From NCBI GenBank assembly GCA_014238155.1, contig JABABQ010000021.1, positions 112,425-176,424 on the forward strand: DNA of 64,000 nucleotides. The letters run 5' to 3'. Of this stretch, positions 19,019 through 28,521 are shown one piece after another. Position 1 is the first letter of the stretch. Each line of letters begins with the position of its first letter. Origin of the DNA: Rhizobiaceae bacterium (GTDB taxonomy: Bacteria > Pseudomonadota > Alphaproteobacteria > Rhizobiales > Rhizobiaceae). The position numbers and the translations under genes were made by a program. Under the pieces are notes generated by a model that searched no databases, was not told where the DNA came from, and was given only the letters and a program-made list of their open reading frames with translations.

Positions 19019-19624
19019 ATGATTGCCAATAAATCGGCAAACAGCGGCCATCGGGGAACAAAACCAGTATGGGCGGGACTTAATCTCCGTCTCGACCCAT
19101 ATGCCCTGCCGCAAACAATATCCTATGATCGCGCGCCCCCCCAGCTGTCAGGGGGAGCACACGGAAAACAGATTGAATTCACGCTGAATACCAAAGGTGC
19201 AGTGATGAAATGTGATCTGAATTGCGGCTTGCCAATCTCCATGTCCTTACCAAACCGCGCTTTTGTAGGTGTCGCGGCTCGTGCTTATGAAAATCAAGAT
19301 GGAACCAACACGGTGACGCTTGAACTGCTGCACAATGATGCGGAATTGAGCGTGCCCCTATGTGTTTCAAACGCTGTTGAAGATGCAGCAGCGGATTGGC
19401 ATTCCTGGTCGAAACGCCTTGGGTTGCCGATGTTGCTGGTGGATGAGCAAGGCAACGCAACCATGGTCAAAGACCATGCCGGTGTGGCTTCGCTGACGCC
19501 AAAACCGCGCCGTCGACGTAGTTCCTTGATGCCAAACCGTCCAAACTTCATGCGGCGGCGCAAAATGGGCATTGTTGGTCCTGTGGAGCATCTGGCAGCG
19601 CGGGAAATTATCGCCCGCACCTGA
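19019..19624 (+). CDS. DUF6101 family protein
   Basis: A 201-residue protein of a family found mainly in Hyphomicrobiales and with no assigned function. Typical features are RLDPYALPQTISY near residue 25, a central MSLPNRAFVGVAARAY stretch, an acidic VEDAAADWHSW segment and a basic C-terminus (KPRRRRSSL, MRRRKMG). ATG 19019 is preceded by ACAGGAAGG, a good ribosome-binding site, and is preferred over the track GTG at 18899. The 234-bp leader contains AGAGCCG and CGGCTCT arms about 50 bp apart that could pair. Confidence 0.75.
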   Translation: MIANKSANSGHRGTKPVWAGLNLRLDPYALPQTISYDRAPPQLSGGAHGKQIEFTLNTKGAVMKCDLNCGLPISMSLPNRAFVGVAARAYENQDGTNTVTLELLHNDAELSVPLCVSNAVEDAAADWHSWSKRLGLPMLLVDEQGNATMVKDHAGVASLTPKPRRRRSSLMPNRPNFMRRRKMGIVGPVEHLAAREIIART

Positions 19625-19641
19625 TCTGCTATATCAGATCA
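19622..19641. terminator. Hairpin between convergent DUF6101 and ubiA genes
   Basis: TGATCTG and CAGATCA pair around CTATAT. The hairpin overlaps both stop codons of the convergent genes, which are only 4 bp apart. There is no long U-tract in either direction, so its use as a bidirectional terminator is only suggested by position. Confidence 0.3.
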
Positions 19642-20621
19642 AGCAGCAGACCAGCGAAAACCAGCCATCCAAAAATCGTATTTGACTTGAACAATGCCAG
19701 GCAATTGTCTGCATCATCAATGTTCAGCGATATGACCTGCCAGATCATGTGGACGCATCCCAGAATCAATCCCAGATAAGCCAGCCAACCGGCTCCGGCC
19801 AACAGGAATGCAGCGGTGAATAATCCGACCGCGCCGCAATACAACAATACCAGTGCCGGTTTGGTATTTTCTCCAAACAGACGGGCCGTTGAACGCACGC
19901 CGATCAATGCATCATCTTCCTTGTCCTGATGGGCATAGATCGTGTCATAGCCGATAACCCACAATATGCTACCGATATAGAGCAGCAACGGAACCAGTGT
20001 CAGATTGGCAAAGAGCACCACCCAGCCCATCAACGCCCCCCAGGAAAACGCCAATCCGAGTACAAATTGTGGCCAGTCGGTCACCCGCTTGGCGAACGGA
20101 TAGGCGGCGACAATGACCAGCGACGAAATACCGAGAAACAGCGCAAAATGATTGAGCGTTGCCCGCCCGATCAAACACACGCCGATCAGGCAGATCAGGC
20201 CGACAAATGCCTGAATAGCCACAAACACCAATGTTTTTCGCTTGGTGACCCGGCCAGACGGAATGGGCCTTGATGCGGTTCTTGCCACCCGCGCATCGAT
20301 ATTCGCGTCGACATAATCATTATAGGTGCACCCCGCCCCACGCATCATCACTGCGCCAAGCCAGAAGAAAAACAGGCCCTGAATCAATTGCAGATACAAC
20401 AGTACCCCGCCCGGACCATCACCCTCCACCACTGGTTGACCTAGTTGAACCCCGAACGACAGGGCCAGCGACCACCAACAAGGCCACAGCAGCAACCACC
20501 AGCCAATTGGCCGATCCCAGCGCGCCAGCTGTGCATAAGGCCAAAATTTTTGAGGCAGTAACCGATAGACCCAGATATCGGATGGGGCATCGGCGACGCG
20601 GTTGGAGGTTCGATCACTCAT
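19629..20621 (-). CDS. ubiA: 4-hydroxybenzoate polyprenyltransferase
   Basis: Integral membrane prenyltransferase that attaches the polyprenyl tail to 4-hydroxybenzoate in ubiquinone synthesis. The 330-residue protein has about eight hydrophobic segments, the first Asp-rich motif NDYVDANID and the second DTIYAHQDKEDD, both needed for Mg-diphosphate binding, plus ASRPIPSGRV. Its side-chain donor would come from IspB, encoded at 38.7 kb in this window. Convergent with the DUF6101 gene. Confidence 0.95.
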   Translation of the reverse strand: MSDRTSNRVADAPSDIWVYRLLPQKFWPYAQLARWDRPIGWWLLLWPCWWSLALSFGVQLGQPVVEGDGPGGVLLYLQLIQGLFFFWLGAVMMRGAGCTYNDYVDANIDARVARTASRPIPSGRVTKRKTLVFVAIQAFVGLICLIGVCLIGRATLNHFALFLGISSLVIVAAYPFAKRVTDWPQFVLGLAFSWGALMGWVVLFANLTLVPLLLYIGSILWVIGYDTIYAHQDKEDDALIGVRSTARLFGENTKPALVLLYCGAVGLFTAAFLLAGAGWLAYLGLILGCVHMIWQVISLNIDDADNCLALFKSNTIFGWLVFAGLLLDLI

Positions 20622-20751
20622 ATCCGTTCAATCTGGGCGTTCGAACCCATAAAGCAAGTGGAAAACCTGCGACAATTGAGGGTCCTGGACCCTGCGCTTT
20701 CCTTTCCCGTGCTAAACCGCGAGCAATTCAACCGCAAGGGCGGAACCTGGC

Positions 20752-22023
20752 ATGAACATATTGTTGATTGGAACCGGTGGACGCGAACATGCGCTGGCCT
20801 GGAAAATCGCCCAATCTCCGCTGTTGGAAACCCTGTTCATAGCCACCGGTAATGGCGGCACAACAGAGCTGGGTGTCCATGCTGACCTGGACACCACGGA
20901 CCATCAGGCCGTGGTCAGTTTCTGCAATCTAAAGTCGGTCGAATTGGTGGTGGTTGGTCCGGAAGCTCCGCTGGTGGATGGACTGTCTGATTCGCTTAAT
21001 CAGGCAGAGATTAATGTCTTTGGACCTTCGAAAAATGCCGCACAGCTGGAAGGATCCAAGCAATTCACCAAGGCAGTGTGCGACCGCATGAATATTCCGA
21101 CGGCCGTATATGGTCACTTCACCAATGCCGCCGATGCCCGCGCCTATGTGCAGCAACAGGGTGCGCCGATTGTCATCAAGGCCGATGGTCTGGCCGCCGG
21201 CAAGGGGGTGACGGTGGCGATGTATCTGGACGACGCGCTGGCTGCCATCGATGATTGCTTTGAGGGTGCCTTTGGCGACGCCGGGGCTGAGGTTGTGGTG
21301 GAACAATTCCTGACCGGTGAAGAGGCCAGCATGTTCTTTCTCTGCGATGGGACAACCGCCCTGCCCTTTGGCACGGCTCAGGATCACAAGCGCGTCGGAG
21401 ATGGTGATACCGGACCCAATACCGGTGGCATGGGAGCCTATTCCCCGGCCCCGGTGCTTGATGAAGCGATGCAACAGCGGGTCATCAACGAAATCGTCAA
21501 CCCGACAATGATCGGCATGACGCGGGCAGGCATGCCGTTTCAGGGCGTGCTTTATGCCGGGTTGATGATAGATGATCAGGGGCCAAAACTAATCGAATAT
21601 AATGTCAGGTTTGGCGACCCCGAATGTCAGGTGCTGATGATGCGGTTGGACAGTGATCTGGTGCCTTTGTTGATGGCCTGTGCGAAAGGTGATCTTGCCG
21701 GACAGTCCGCCGACTGGTCGCAGGATTTTGCCCTCACCGTTGTGATGGCCGCGCTGGGTTATCCCGGCGCTTATGAAAAAGGCAGCGTAATCAAAGGACT
21801 TGAATTGCTGGATGATAATCTGATTCAAGTCTTTCATGCCGGAACCGCTTCAACCAACGGGGTGATTACTGCCACTGGCGGGAGGGTGCTGGGGGTGACG
21901 GCCAGAGGTGGCAGCGCCTCACAAGCCCACCAACGCGCCTATCAGGCAGTGGCCAGGATTGACTGGCCCAATGGCTTTTGTCGGTCGGATATCGGCTGGC
22001 GTGCCGTCGCCCGCGAAACCTAG
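20752..22023 (+). CDS. purD: Phosphoribosylamine-glycine ligase
   Basis: ATP-grasp enzyme of purine synthesis making glycinamide ribonucleotide from phosphoribosylamine, glycine and ATP. The 423-residue protein begins [18 protein letters not shown] and has [43 protein letters not shown] and [14 protein letters not shown]. It is divergent from ubiA. A GC-rich tandem repeat follows its stop codon directly. Confidence 0.97.
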   Translation: MNILLIGTGGREHALAWKIAQSPLLETLFIATGNGGTTELGVHADLDTTDHQAVVSFCNLKSVELVVVGPEAPLVDGLSDSLNQAEINVFGPSKNAAQLEGSKQFTKAVCDRMNIPTAVYGHFTNAADARAYVQQQGAPIVIKADGLAAGKGVTVAMYLDDALAAIDDCFEGAFGDAGAEVVVEQFLTGEEASMFFLCDGTTALPFGTAQDHKRVGDGDTGPNTGGMGAYSPAPVLDEAMQQRVINEIVNPTMIGMTRAGMPFQGVLYAGLMIDDQGPKLIEYNVRFGDPECQVLMMRLDSDLVPLLMACAKGDLAGQSADWSQDFALTVVMAALGYPGAYEKGSVIKGLELLDDNLIQVFHAGTASTNGVITATGGRVLGVTARGGSASQAHQRAYQAVARIDWPNGFCRSDIGWRAVARET

Positions 22024-22030
22024 CCGCCCG

Positions 22031-22067
22031 CCGCCTGGCCGCCTGGCCGCCTGGCCGCCTGGCCGCT
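22031..22067. repeat. Tandem 8-bp repeat (CCGCCTGG), 4.6 copies
   Basis: Four perfect copies of CCGCCTGG plus a partial one fill the gap between the purD stop and the stop of the convergent GDCCVxC gene, whose TAG lies at the repeat edge. Slippage here would change the intergenic length but not a protein. Confidence 0.9.
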
Positions 22068-22299
22068 AGCAGCAGGTCTTGCCTTGCTGGATGGGTGGAC
22101 AGGCCACGTCTCCGAACGAGCAGTAGACGCAGCAATCCCCTTGCTTCGGTTTGAGCAAAACACCACAGCCCTTGCAGTCATAAAACCACTGGCAGGCATT
22201 GGTCGGCATGGTCTCGGTTTCCAAATGGCCGCATTGCGGACACGTAATGGTCGACCGTGCTTCAACCTGGCTCATATTCGCTGATCCATTTGCACTCAT
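22066..22299 (-). CDS. GDCCVxC-domain cysteine-rich protein
   Basis: A 77-residue protein with ten cysteines. It has a zinc-ribbon-like CPQCGH pair, a CKGCG pair, then the family signature GDCCVYCSFGDVACPP and a terminal TCC. This family is commonly encoded next to merF mercury transporters, as here; a metal-binding or mercury-handling role is likely but not proven. Its ATG overlaps the merF stop by 4 bp (ATGA), indicating translational coupling. Confidence 0.82.
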   Translation of the reverse strand: MSANGSANMSQVEARSTITCPQCGHLETETMPTNACQWFYDCKGCGVLLKPKQGDCCVYCSFGDVACPPIQQGKTCC

Positions 22300-22493
22300 G
22301 CCTTATTCTGCCTTGTATATCCCCAGATGGTCAGCGCGATGAATAGTCCGAGCAGTGGCAACAGCACCGGATCGAGATAGGCCACAGCTCCTGCCAGACC
22401 AGCGCCCGCCAAAATCCACACCAGTATCGGCGTAAAGCAACACAAGGCCGTAATCACTGCCCCGATCAGCCCAATGCGTGTCAGCCGGTTCAT
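22296..22493 (-). CDS. merF: MerF-like mercury transport protein
   Basis: A 65-residue inner-membrane protein with two hydrophobic helices. The first helix contains ITALCCFTPILVW, matching the vicinal Cys pair with which MerF receives Hg(II) from the periplasm; GAVAYLDPVLLPLLGLF is the second helix. The second, cytoplasmic Cys pair found in classical MerF is absent from its C-terminus (ending YTRQNKA). No merA or merR is nearby, so a different metal or metabolic role is possible. Overlaps ytoQ and the GDCCVxC gene by 4 bp each. Confidence 0.8.
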   Translation of the reverse strand: MNRLTRIGLIGAVITALCCFTPILVWILAGAGLAGAVAYLDPVLLPLLGLFIALTIWGYTRQNKA

Positions 22494-22999
22494 TCCGCAG
22501 CGGCGGCGGCGGCGGCAGTCGCCTCAGCTGCATTCGTATATCCAGCCAACTCGCCATTAATCACATATTTGAGGATTTCCACCACTTCGGCGGATGTTTT
22601 GGTCACGGCCAGTGCGGCGGCGTCAACTTCCTTGAGCGGATGCTGATGCTCGTCCTGATGCATGATGATGGTCGGCTTGCCGAGTGCGGCGGCAAATCCG
22701 GCATCAAAAGCGGCGTTCCATTGTTTGTATTTCTCGCCAAACCGCACCACGACAATATCGGCGTCCTGCATCAGCGTGCGGGTGCGAATGGCGTTCATCT
22801 GGGCACCTTTGTGATCATGCCAGAACTTGTTCGGCTCGGCCCCCAAAATGGCGACGCCACAATCGTCTGACGCCTCATGATGGGTCACGGCAGAGGCGAA
22901 TGACACCGGCAGTCCGGCGGCTGCAGCCCCGTCGGCAATCTCCTCGCGCCAATTGGTGTGAATTTCTCCGGAGAGATAGATGTTCCAGGTTTTGGTCAT
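22490..22999 (-). CDS. ytoQ: YtoQ family protein with polyalanine tail
   Basis: A 169-residue protein of the YtoQ family, a nucleoside 2-deoxyribosyltransferase-like fold whose function is unassigned. Family features are the start MTKTWNIYLSGEIHTNWR, a central DADIVVVRFGEKYKQWNAAFDAG and KPTIIMHQ. The C-terminus carries a run of alanines (GCG/GCC repeat), probably a repeat expansion. ATG 22999 is used; the long track ORF upstream reads low-complexity intergenic sequence. First gene of a unit with merF and the GDCCVxC gene, joined by ATGA overlaps. Confidence 0.85.
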   Translation of the reverse strand: MTKTWNIYLSGEIHTNWREEIADGAAAAGLPVSFASAVTHHEASDDCGVAILGAEPNKFWHDHKGAQMNAIRTRTLMQDADIVVVRFGEKYKQWNAAFDAGFAAALGKPTIIMHQDEHQHPLKEVDAAALAVTKTSAEVVEILKYVINGELAGYTNAAEATAAAAAAAE

Positions 23000-23128
23000 G
23001 GGGTTTCCTGACAAGCTCGGTGCTTTGGAGTTCAATTGAAGCAATGATAACCAATTGCGGATTGCGGGTCCATTCAACAAGTGCGGCGGTGGTGGGATAA
23101 CGTTGGGGGACGACCGAATTAAGGTGGG

Positions 23129-23169
23129 GCAGCGAGCGGCGGTGGGCGGCGGCGAGCGGCAGCGAGCCG
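23129..23169. repeat. GC-rich degenerate repeat (GGCGAGCGGC type)
   Basis: A low-complexity run of GCGAGCGGC-like units upstream of ytoQ. Similar units recur at about 30371-30399 upstream of the LysE gene. The stretch between the ytoQ start and the zinc-ribbon gene (23000-23233) contains nothing else recognisable. Confidence 0.6.
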
Positions 23170-23233
23170 ACACAGAGTTTCGATTGATGACGTCGCCGGA
23201 TTTTAGGCATTTGAAGAATGCTCCGGGTCTGGA

Positions 23234-23428
23234 TCAAAATTTCAGAGTCAATCCTTGTTTTGTCTCACAGGTCATGCAGGTCAATTCCGCTGAGCCATCA
23301 AGAGCACGCCCGGCCTGCTTGAGGTCGTGATGCGAAACCGGGCGCTTTTCGCGGCACAAGGGACAGGTCGCCAAAGCATGCCAGTCGGGAACATGAAGCA
23401 CTTTCGGGGTCGTGGGATTGCAGACCAT
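23234..23428 (-). CDS. Small zinc-ribbon protein, unrecognised
   Basis: A 64-residue peptide with two CxxC pairs, CPLC near residue 22 and CMTC near residue 53, spaced as in a zinc ribbon. The start ATG is preceded by AAAGGAGTCC, a strong ribosome-binding site, which is the main argument that it is real. I do not recognise the family. It lies upstream of the ytoQ-merF cluster on the same strand, but a 234-bp gap separates them. Confidence 0.6.
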   Translation of the reverse strand: MVCNPTTPKVLHVPDWHALATCPLCREKRPVSHHDLKQAGRALDGSAELTCMTCETKQGLTLKF

Positions 23429-23662
23429 TGCGGACTCCTTTGAGGCTTTGATAGCACAAGTTTCAGCCTGTAATAAATGGAGGTGCGGTTTGTATGAATT
23501 GCGCTCGGTTTGGTTTGGGCAGCCGCTTTTGTGAAGGACAGCCGGGCGGGATCGTGTTGGCGAATCCTTTGTTCCCAGAACAGGAAAAGCAGGTGGATGG
23601 AGTCCAGGCCATCTGAAAGCTGTCGCAAATAGTGCAACGTATCGGACTTAAGGCGGTTGGAT

Positions 23663-24216
23663 TCAATCAACGTGGGGTCGTTCATCAGTCGATTCATTCA
23701 GCTGGATGATCTTGTCAATATCACTCCGCAGAACCGGGTCGCCCGTGACCAATTGCTTATGCAGGTTGCAGCGCCCGACACCGTGCAGCAATACGCGGTC
23801 GATAAGTTGTGATTGAAAGCACAATTCAGGGCTGTCGATTGAAATGGCGTTGGCGGCATGGAGAAAGCGCTGAGAGGCTCCTGGCTGATCCGCAATCATG
23901 GAAAAACGGGGATAAATTATTTGATAAGTTTCAAAGCAGACCTCGGCGACAACGCGACAATATTCTTCACCGACGTAGTAAATGGTTTGGTCAGAATCTG
24001 AGATCGAATACTTGTTCAACAACTCGTCGTAGGTCGGTACAGGTGGATTCTAAACAACAATTCCTCCACCGAAACATGCGTCAGCGATGGTTGGACCAAC
24101 CAGGACATGGCCAAAGCGGCGACGGCGACGGCGGCGACGGCGACGGCGGCGACGGTGAGCGCCAGCACGACCACAACAGCAATCGCTGAGGCGGCGCGCA
24201 GGAATGGCAAGACCAT
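23663..24216 (-). pseudogene. Orphan gene, apparently frameshifted
   Basis: Two overlapping frames look like one split gene. The first (24216 to 24016) encodes a start and one long Val/Ala membrane helix, then HVSVEELLFRI. The second (24022 to 23663, only TTG available as a start) reads PPVPTYDELLNKYSISD from just upstream and then a soluble domain of about 115 residues. A shift near 24040 would join a membrane anchor to that domain. Neither part is recognised. The membrane helix is coded by a 15-bp tandem repeat. Treat as pseudogene, sequencing error or two small genes. Confidence 0.35.
24116..24155. repeat. 15-bp tandem repeat (GGCGGCGACGGCGAC), about 2.7 copies
   Basis: The repeat lies inside the 5' part of the orphan frame, where it codes for an Ala/Val run of the membrane helix. 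Because the unit is 15 bp, copy changes would keep the frame. Confidence 0.85.
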
Positions 24217-24510
24217 AACTTATCCTCGGGATGGTGCACGCGCCTATCATTAACCATGTGATCCATCAACGCAGGAGCCGACATGGCAGAACCCATAGTG
24301 CAAATTTGCGCTGAACAGCACTTGCGCTGACGCAGACGGCTTTGTCGCAGCTCTCCTCTTTTATGGGATTGGGGCGACAATTACCGCTGGCGAAGGAAGC
24401 AGATTTTTCCAACTTTCAATTCAGCAGGAAGGAGTATTGAACCGGGTAAATCAAAAACTCTCCAGAATTCTACGGGACCAGTTCCCACGACAATTTGAGG
24501 ACTAAAATAG

Positions 24511-26037
24511 ATGAATACATTTAAAAAAACGCTGTTGCGCCATGGCCTGGCGATCAACCTTCTTTGCATACCTTTTATGCTGCCTGCATGGGCTCAATCC
24601 AATCTGGTATCTGTCGACACTACTGATGGTGTGTTTTGCGGCAAGCACGTTTCCGACTATGGAAATACCATTCATTATGTTGATGTGATCGGCATTAAGT
24701 CTGTCGGTACCAGTGGAAATGACATAATCATTGGCACCACCGGCGATGACGAGATCGAAGGCGACGCCGGGGATGATTGCATCTTCGGCATGAGCGGGGA
24801 TGACGTCATCTTTGGACAGGAAGGTAACGATTTCCTTGACGGCGGATCCGGAGATGATGTCTTGAGGGGCGGACGTGACGATGATGAGCTTCGAGGCAGC
24901 CGGGGAGAAGACAAATTGCGTGGCGGTCGCGGAGCCGATAAGTGCGATTTCAAAACTGAAGATAAATACAGTCGAACTTGTGACATCAGCCATGAAGCGA
25001 CCTATCCCGTAGTCGTCTCAGCAGGGGACCTTGCCTGCAATCCGCTTAATACTACTGACGCTACGGTGAAGAGCCTTTTTAACAAAGGTTACAGCACCAC
25101 CAGCAGTAACTGTCGACAGGGGTTCATTTCTGCGATCGCACTGGGCACAGACCCGGCCGCTTTTCTGGCCGCCGGTGATTATCAGTATTTCCGGGTCGAC
25201 CAGGAGAAAAGCTGGGCGCTGAGTTACGATGCCTCGTGGGGCCGGTTATATCACAGAACATTTCCCACCTGGGGAGATCATGAAAATGGTGCGTCGCTGT
25301 TTAACGTATATTTCAAAGACAGGTTCGAAGGCGAAAATGGTATCGATAGCGTTGTTGTCAATTTCGACGGCGAGGCCCCTATAGGCGGCACCTATAGTTT
25401 TGACCTTGATAACTGGCACATCGTTGCGATTTACAAGACCTCCCCGGAATGGCTGGAGAATGATCTCAAGCAAACCAACGCAAACTGCATCCTTGCCTAC
25501 ACGCATTTTCCCATCTCCAGTTCCGGTAACAATGGCGACAATGATATCTATGTACGTGAAAAGAATGGACGTCTGTGGGAAATTCTGGACAAATATGGCG
25601 TGACACTCGTTGTGTCTGGTGACGATCACAATTACGAACGCTTCCAGCCCCAGACAGCCCTTTTCGATGACGCCCTGACCAAACCCGACGAACCTTGGAA
25701 AACCAAAGTATCACCCACAGGTGTTGTTCAGTTTGTTGTCGGTACCGGTGGTGCCAATACGAATGATCCCGCTGATGATCATCCAAACACAGCGGTGGAC
25801 GACAACGGTCAGCGGGTGTTTTCAAGTTCACATCTGGGCTTCCTCAAGCTGACGTTGAAGGAGGATGAAGTAGACTTTCAATTTGTAGCTCAAAACCCGA
25901 CTCCGGCGACCAACAGCACGATGCTGCCGCTCGAAGGATATGTTGTCGATGAAGATGAAACTGACCCTGAAGTCGGAGAAAGACACCTGCCCGTGGGTGT
26001 TGAAATCGTCGATGATGGGACAATCGCCTGCAGTTAA
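24511..26037 (+). CDS. Secreted RTX-repeat plus metallophosphoesterase fusion protein
   Basis: A 508-residue exported protein. Residues 1-29 are a Sec signal peptide ending AWA-Q. Residues about 66-145 are hemolysin-type calcium-binding nonapeptides (TSGNDIIIG, AGDDCIFG, SGDDVIFG, EGNDFLDG, SGDDVLRG). Residues about 165-455 are a purple-acid-phosphatase-like metallophosphoesterase with AGDLAC, GDYQY (Asp223, Tyr226), GDHE (255-258), AYTH (His332) and GDDHNYERF (370-378). The usual GNHE and GHDH are changed to GDHE and GDDH, so two metal or catalytic positions are Asp. The order and a Sec signal are unusual for RTX proteins. GAGGA precedes the start. Confidence 0.82.
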   Translation: MNTFKKTLLRHGLAINLLCIPFMLPAWAQSNLVSVDTTDGVFCGKHVSDYGNTIHYVDVIGIKSVGTSGNDIIIGTTGDDEIEGDAGDDCIFGMSGDDVIFGQEGNDFLDGGSGDDVLRGGRDDDELRGSRGEDKLRGGRGADKCDFKTEDKYSRTCDISHEATYPVVVSAGDLACNPLNTTDATVKSLFNKGYSTTSSNCRQGFISAIALGTDPAAFLAAGDYQYFRVDQEKSWALSYDASWGRLYHRTFPTWGDHENGASLFNVYFKDRFEGENGIDSVVVNFDGEAPIGGTYSFDLDNWHIVAIYKTSPEWLENDLKQTNANCILAYTHFPISSSGNNGDNDIYVREKNGRLWEILDKYGVTLVVSGDDHNYERFQPQTALFDDALTKPDEPWKTKVSPTGVVQFVVGTGGANTNDPADDHPNTAVDDNGQRVFSSSHLGFLKLTLKEDEVDFQFVAQNPTPATNSTMLPLEGYVVDEDETDPEVGERHLPVGVEIVDDGTIACS

Positions 26038-26053
26038 GATCAGTTGAACTGGC

Positions 26054-26089
26054 AATCCTTCCTCGATTTCCATCGGGGAAGGATTTTTT
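26054..26089 (+). terminator. Rho-independent terminator after the RTX-phosphoesterase gene
   Basis: AATCCTTCC and GGAAGGATT form a 9-bp stem around a 14-base loop, followed by a T6 tract, 17 bp past the stop codon. It should end the monocistronic + strand transcript. The remaining 160 bp to the glyS end hold nothing recognised. Confidence 0.8.
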
Positions 26090-26250
26090 CATTGCCGTGT
26101 GGATTTCTGAAGACAGTTTCCTGTTATACTGAAACCGGCGGATTGTTCTGTGATGCCCAATTCGGCGCCCCGGTCAATCGTGATAATGGGTGGTGACCGC
26201 AGCCCGACAGCGTGAGCGCAAAACAAACATCTCGCGCAAATCTCTCGCCG

Positions 26251-28419
26251 CTAACCGGCAATTTTCGAGAAATCCGCGACCGTTCCTGTCGCATCGCGAA
26301 TGCGGCGCATCAGGGCCAGACGGTTGGCCCGCACCGCATCATCCTCGGCGTTGACCATCACGTCTTCAAAAAATGAATCAACTGGTTCACGTAAATTGGC
26401 AAGTGCAATCATCGCGGAGGAAAAATCTTCTTTTTCAATCGCTTGAGCGGCATCTCTCTCAGCCTGATTCACCGCTTCATAAAGTGATGATTCAGGGCCT
26501 TCTTCAAGTAATGATTCAACTATGTCATCGGCAACAGATGTGCCTTTTTTCTCTTCGGCGGCAAGAATATTGGCAGCCCGTTTGGTGCCGGCCAGCAGGT
26601 TCTTGCCATCTTCCGTCTCCAGAAAACTACCCAGCGCTTCAACCCGGCGGGTGATGGTCAGCAGGTCGTCGGAGGTCGGTGTGATCACCGCGTCGATGAG
26701 ATCGTGACGGGCACCAGACTCGCGCAGATAGACTTTGAGACGATCATGGAAAAAGGCCAGAAGATCAATGACGGCTTCCGGCATGGTATCGTCGCCGGAC
26801 CAAACTTTCGAATGAACAAACTGTGTGCCGGGGATGTCTGCATTTACAAGATTGAGATGGGGTTTCGCATATTGTGCGACCTTGATGCTCAACTCGTTGT
26901 TAAGTATCAACCGAATAAAACCCAGCGCCGCCCGCCTTAACGCATAAGGGTCTTTGCTGCCGGTGGGCTTTTCGTCGATGGCCCAGAAGCCGACCAGCGT
27001 GTCCAGCTTGTCGGCCAGCGCGACGGCGATGCTGACGGGATCCTGCGGCACGTCGTCGGAGGGGCCTTGCGGCTTCCAGTGATCCTGACAGGCGCGGGCG
27101 ACGGCTGCATCTTCATTGGCGCGGGTGGCATAGCGGCGGCCCATCATGCCCTGCAGTTCGGGGAATTCGTAGACCATGGCGGAGTTGAGATCGGCCTTGC
27201 AGATTTCCGCAGCGCGGCGGGCCAGTGTTGCATCGGCACCAACCATCGGAGCCAGTTGCTGGGCCAGAGCCATGATGCGTTGAACGCGAGCCCCCTGAGT
27301 ACCGAGCCTGGCGTGGAAGGTTACAGCGTCCAGTTTTTCAAGCCACGGGGTAAAGCCCTCGGTTTTGATTTGGTGCAGGTCGGTTTCCCAGAAGAATTTT
27401 GCGTCGCCCAGACGGGCATTGACGACCTTGGCATTGCCCAGCGCGATTTCCTTGCCGCCATCGCTGGCATCGATATTGGCGACCAGCAGGAAGTTGTTGG
27501 ACAATGCCTCATCGCTGTCGCTTCTTAAGACAAAACACTTTTGGTTTTCCTTGATGGTCAACCGGATGGCTTCGGGGGGAATGTCGAGAAAATCAGCGTC
27601 AAACTCGCCCATAATGGCGACGGGCCATTCGACAAGATTGCCGACTTCCTCCAGCAGGCCCTCGTCCTCAACCAATTCCAGTCCTTTGGCAAATGCCAGG
27701 TTTTTGGCGTCAGCGCGGATGATTTCCTTGCGCCGTTCGGCATCGAGCACGACGTTTGCCTTTTGCAGCGATGCGACATAGTCGTCAAAACGGCGCACGG
27801 TGATGGGTTGCGGCGCGTGGAAGCGATGTCCACGGGTTAAATTGCTGCTGGCGACGCCTCCGGCATCAAGTGAGCCGCCGACTTCAAACGAGATTGCCTG
27901 TGGTTCTTCGGTGTCGGAGGCAAATACGCAGAGAATGGACTGCAACGGACGCACCCATTTCATGCTGCCTGCATCTTTGGACTTCTCCCCCCAGCGCATG
28001 GATTTCGGCCACGGAAAATTATGAATAATGCCGGGCATGGCTGCAGCGATTATGTCCTGGGCATCGCGGCCCGGCTTATCGATCACGGCGACATAAAAAT
28101 CGCCTTTTTTTGGGTCGCTGCGGATTTCTGCTTGGTCGGCGGAGGCCAATCCGGCACCGCGCAAAAATCCTGCAAGAGCCTTTTCCGGCGCATCGGTGCG
28201 CGGCCCTTTGCGTTCTTCGCTGATATCGGCGGACCGGGCGGTCAATCCGCGCAGGTCGAGCGTCAACCGCCGCGGCGTCCAATATTCACGCGCCCCTTCA
28301 TAGGTCAGGCCCGCATCCACCAGTGCATCGGTGACCAATTTTTTCAGATCACCCGCTGCTTTGCGCTGCATACGGGCGGGGATTTCTTCGGAAAACAGTT
28401 CTAAAAGCAGGTCGGGCAT
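26251..28419 (-). CDS. glyS: Glycyl-tRNA synthetase beta subunit
   Basis: Beta subunit of the tetrameric bacterial glycyl-tRNA synthetase; it binds tRNA-Gly and works with the alpha subunit GlyQ. The 722-residue protein starts [18 protein letters not shown] and has WPKSMRWG and the [24 protein letters not shown] segments typical of the family. It lies downstream of glyQ, but a CDGSH and a VOC gene are interposed on the same strand rather than the usual direct glyQ-glyS junction. Confidence 0.96.
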   Translation of the reverse strand: MPDLLLELFSEEIPARMQRKAAGDLKKLVTDALVDAGLTYEGAREYWTPRRLTLDLRGLTARSADISEERKGPRTDAPEKALAGFLRGAGLASADQAEIRSDPKKGDFYVAVIDKPGRDAQDIIAAAMPGIIHNFPWPKSMRWGEKSKDAGSMKWVRPLQSILCVFASDTEEPQAISFEVGGSLDAGGVASSNLTRGHRFHAPQPITVRRFDDYVASLQKANVVLDAERRKEIIRADAKNLAFAKGLELVEDEGLLEEVGNLVEWPVAIMGEFDADFLDIPPEAIRLTIKENQKCFVLRSDSDEALSNNFLLVANIDASDGGKEIALGNAKVVNARLGDAKFFWETDLHQIKTEGFTPWLEKLDAVTFHARLGTQGARVQRIMALAQQLAPMVGADATLARRAAEICKADLNSAMVYEFPELQGMMGRRYATRANEDAAVARACQDHWKPQGPSDDVPQDPVSIAVALADKLDTLVGFWAIDEKPTGSKDPYALRRAALGFIRLILNNELSIKVAQYAKPHLNLVNADIPGTQFVHSKVWSGDDTMPEAVIDLLAFFHDRLKVYLRESGARHDLIDAVITPTSDDLLTITRRVEALGSFLETEDGKNLLAGTKRAANILAAEEKKGTSVADDIVESLLEEGPESSLYEAVNQAERDAAQAIEKEDFSSAMIALANLREPVDSFFEDVMVNAEDDAVRANRLALMRRIRDATGTVADFSKIAG

Positions 28420-28521
28420 GGGTTTTTTAAAGCAGGAGAAACTCTGCGCCGCTCATACCAAGGGCAGGTAGCGATGTCACCCGCCTTATTGATTGCCGAT
28501 GCTGGCCGGAGCGGAATCCGT

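Noticed and set aside
19622-19641. Attachment-site-like palindrome at the DUF6101/ubiA junction
   Set aside because: No integrase, tRNA or direct repeat accompanies it; it is better read as a convergent hairpin.
23281-23697. 138-codon minus-strand ORF beside the zinc-ribbon gene
   Set aside because: Its second half overlaps the better supported zinc-ribbon gene (strong ribosome-binding site) in another frame and its first 35 bp overlap the orphan frame. A short real gene at the 5' half cannot be excluded.
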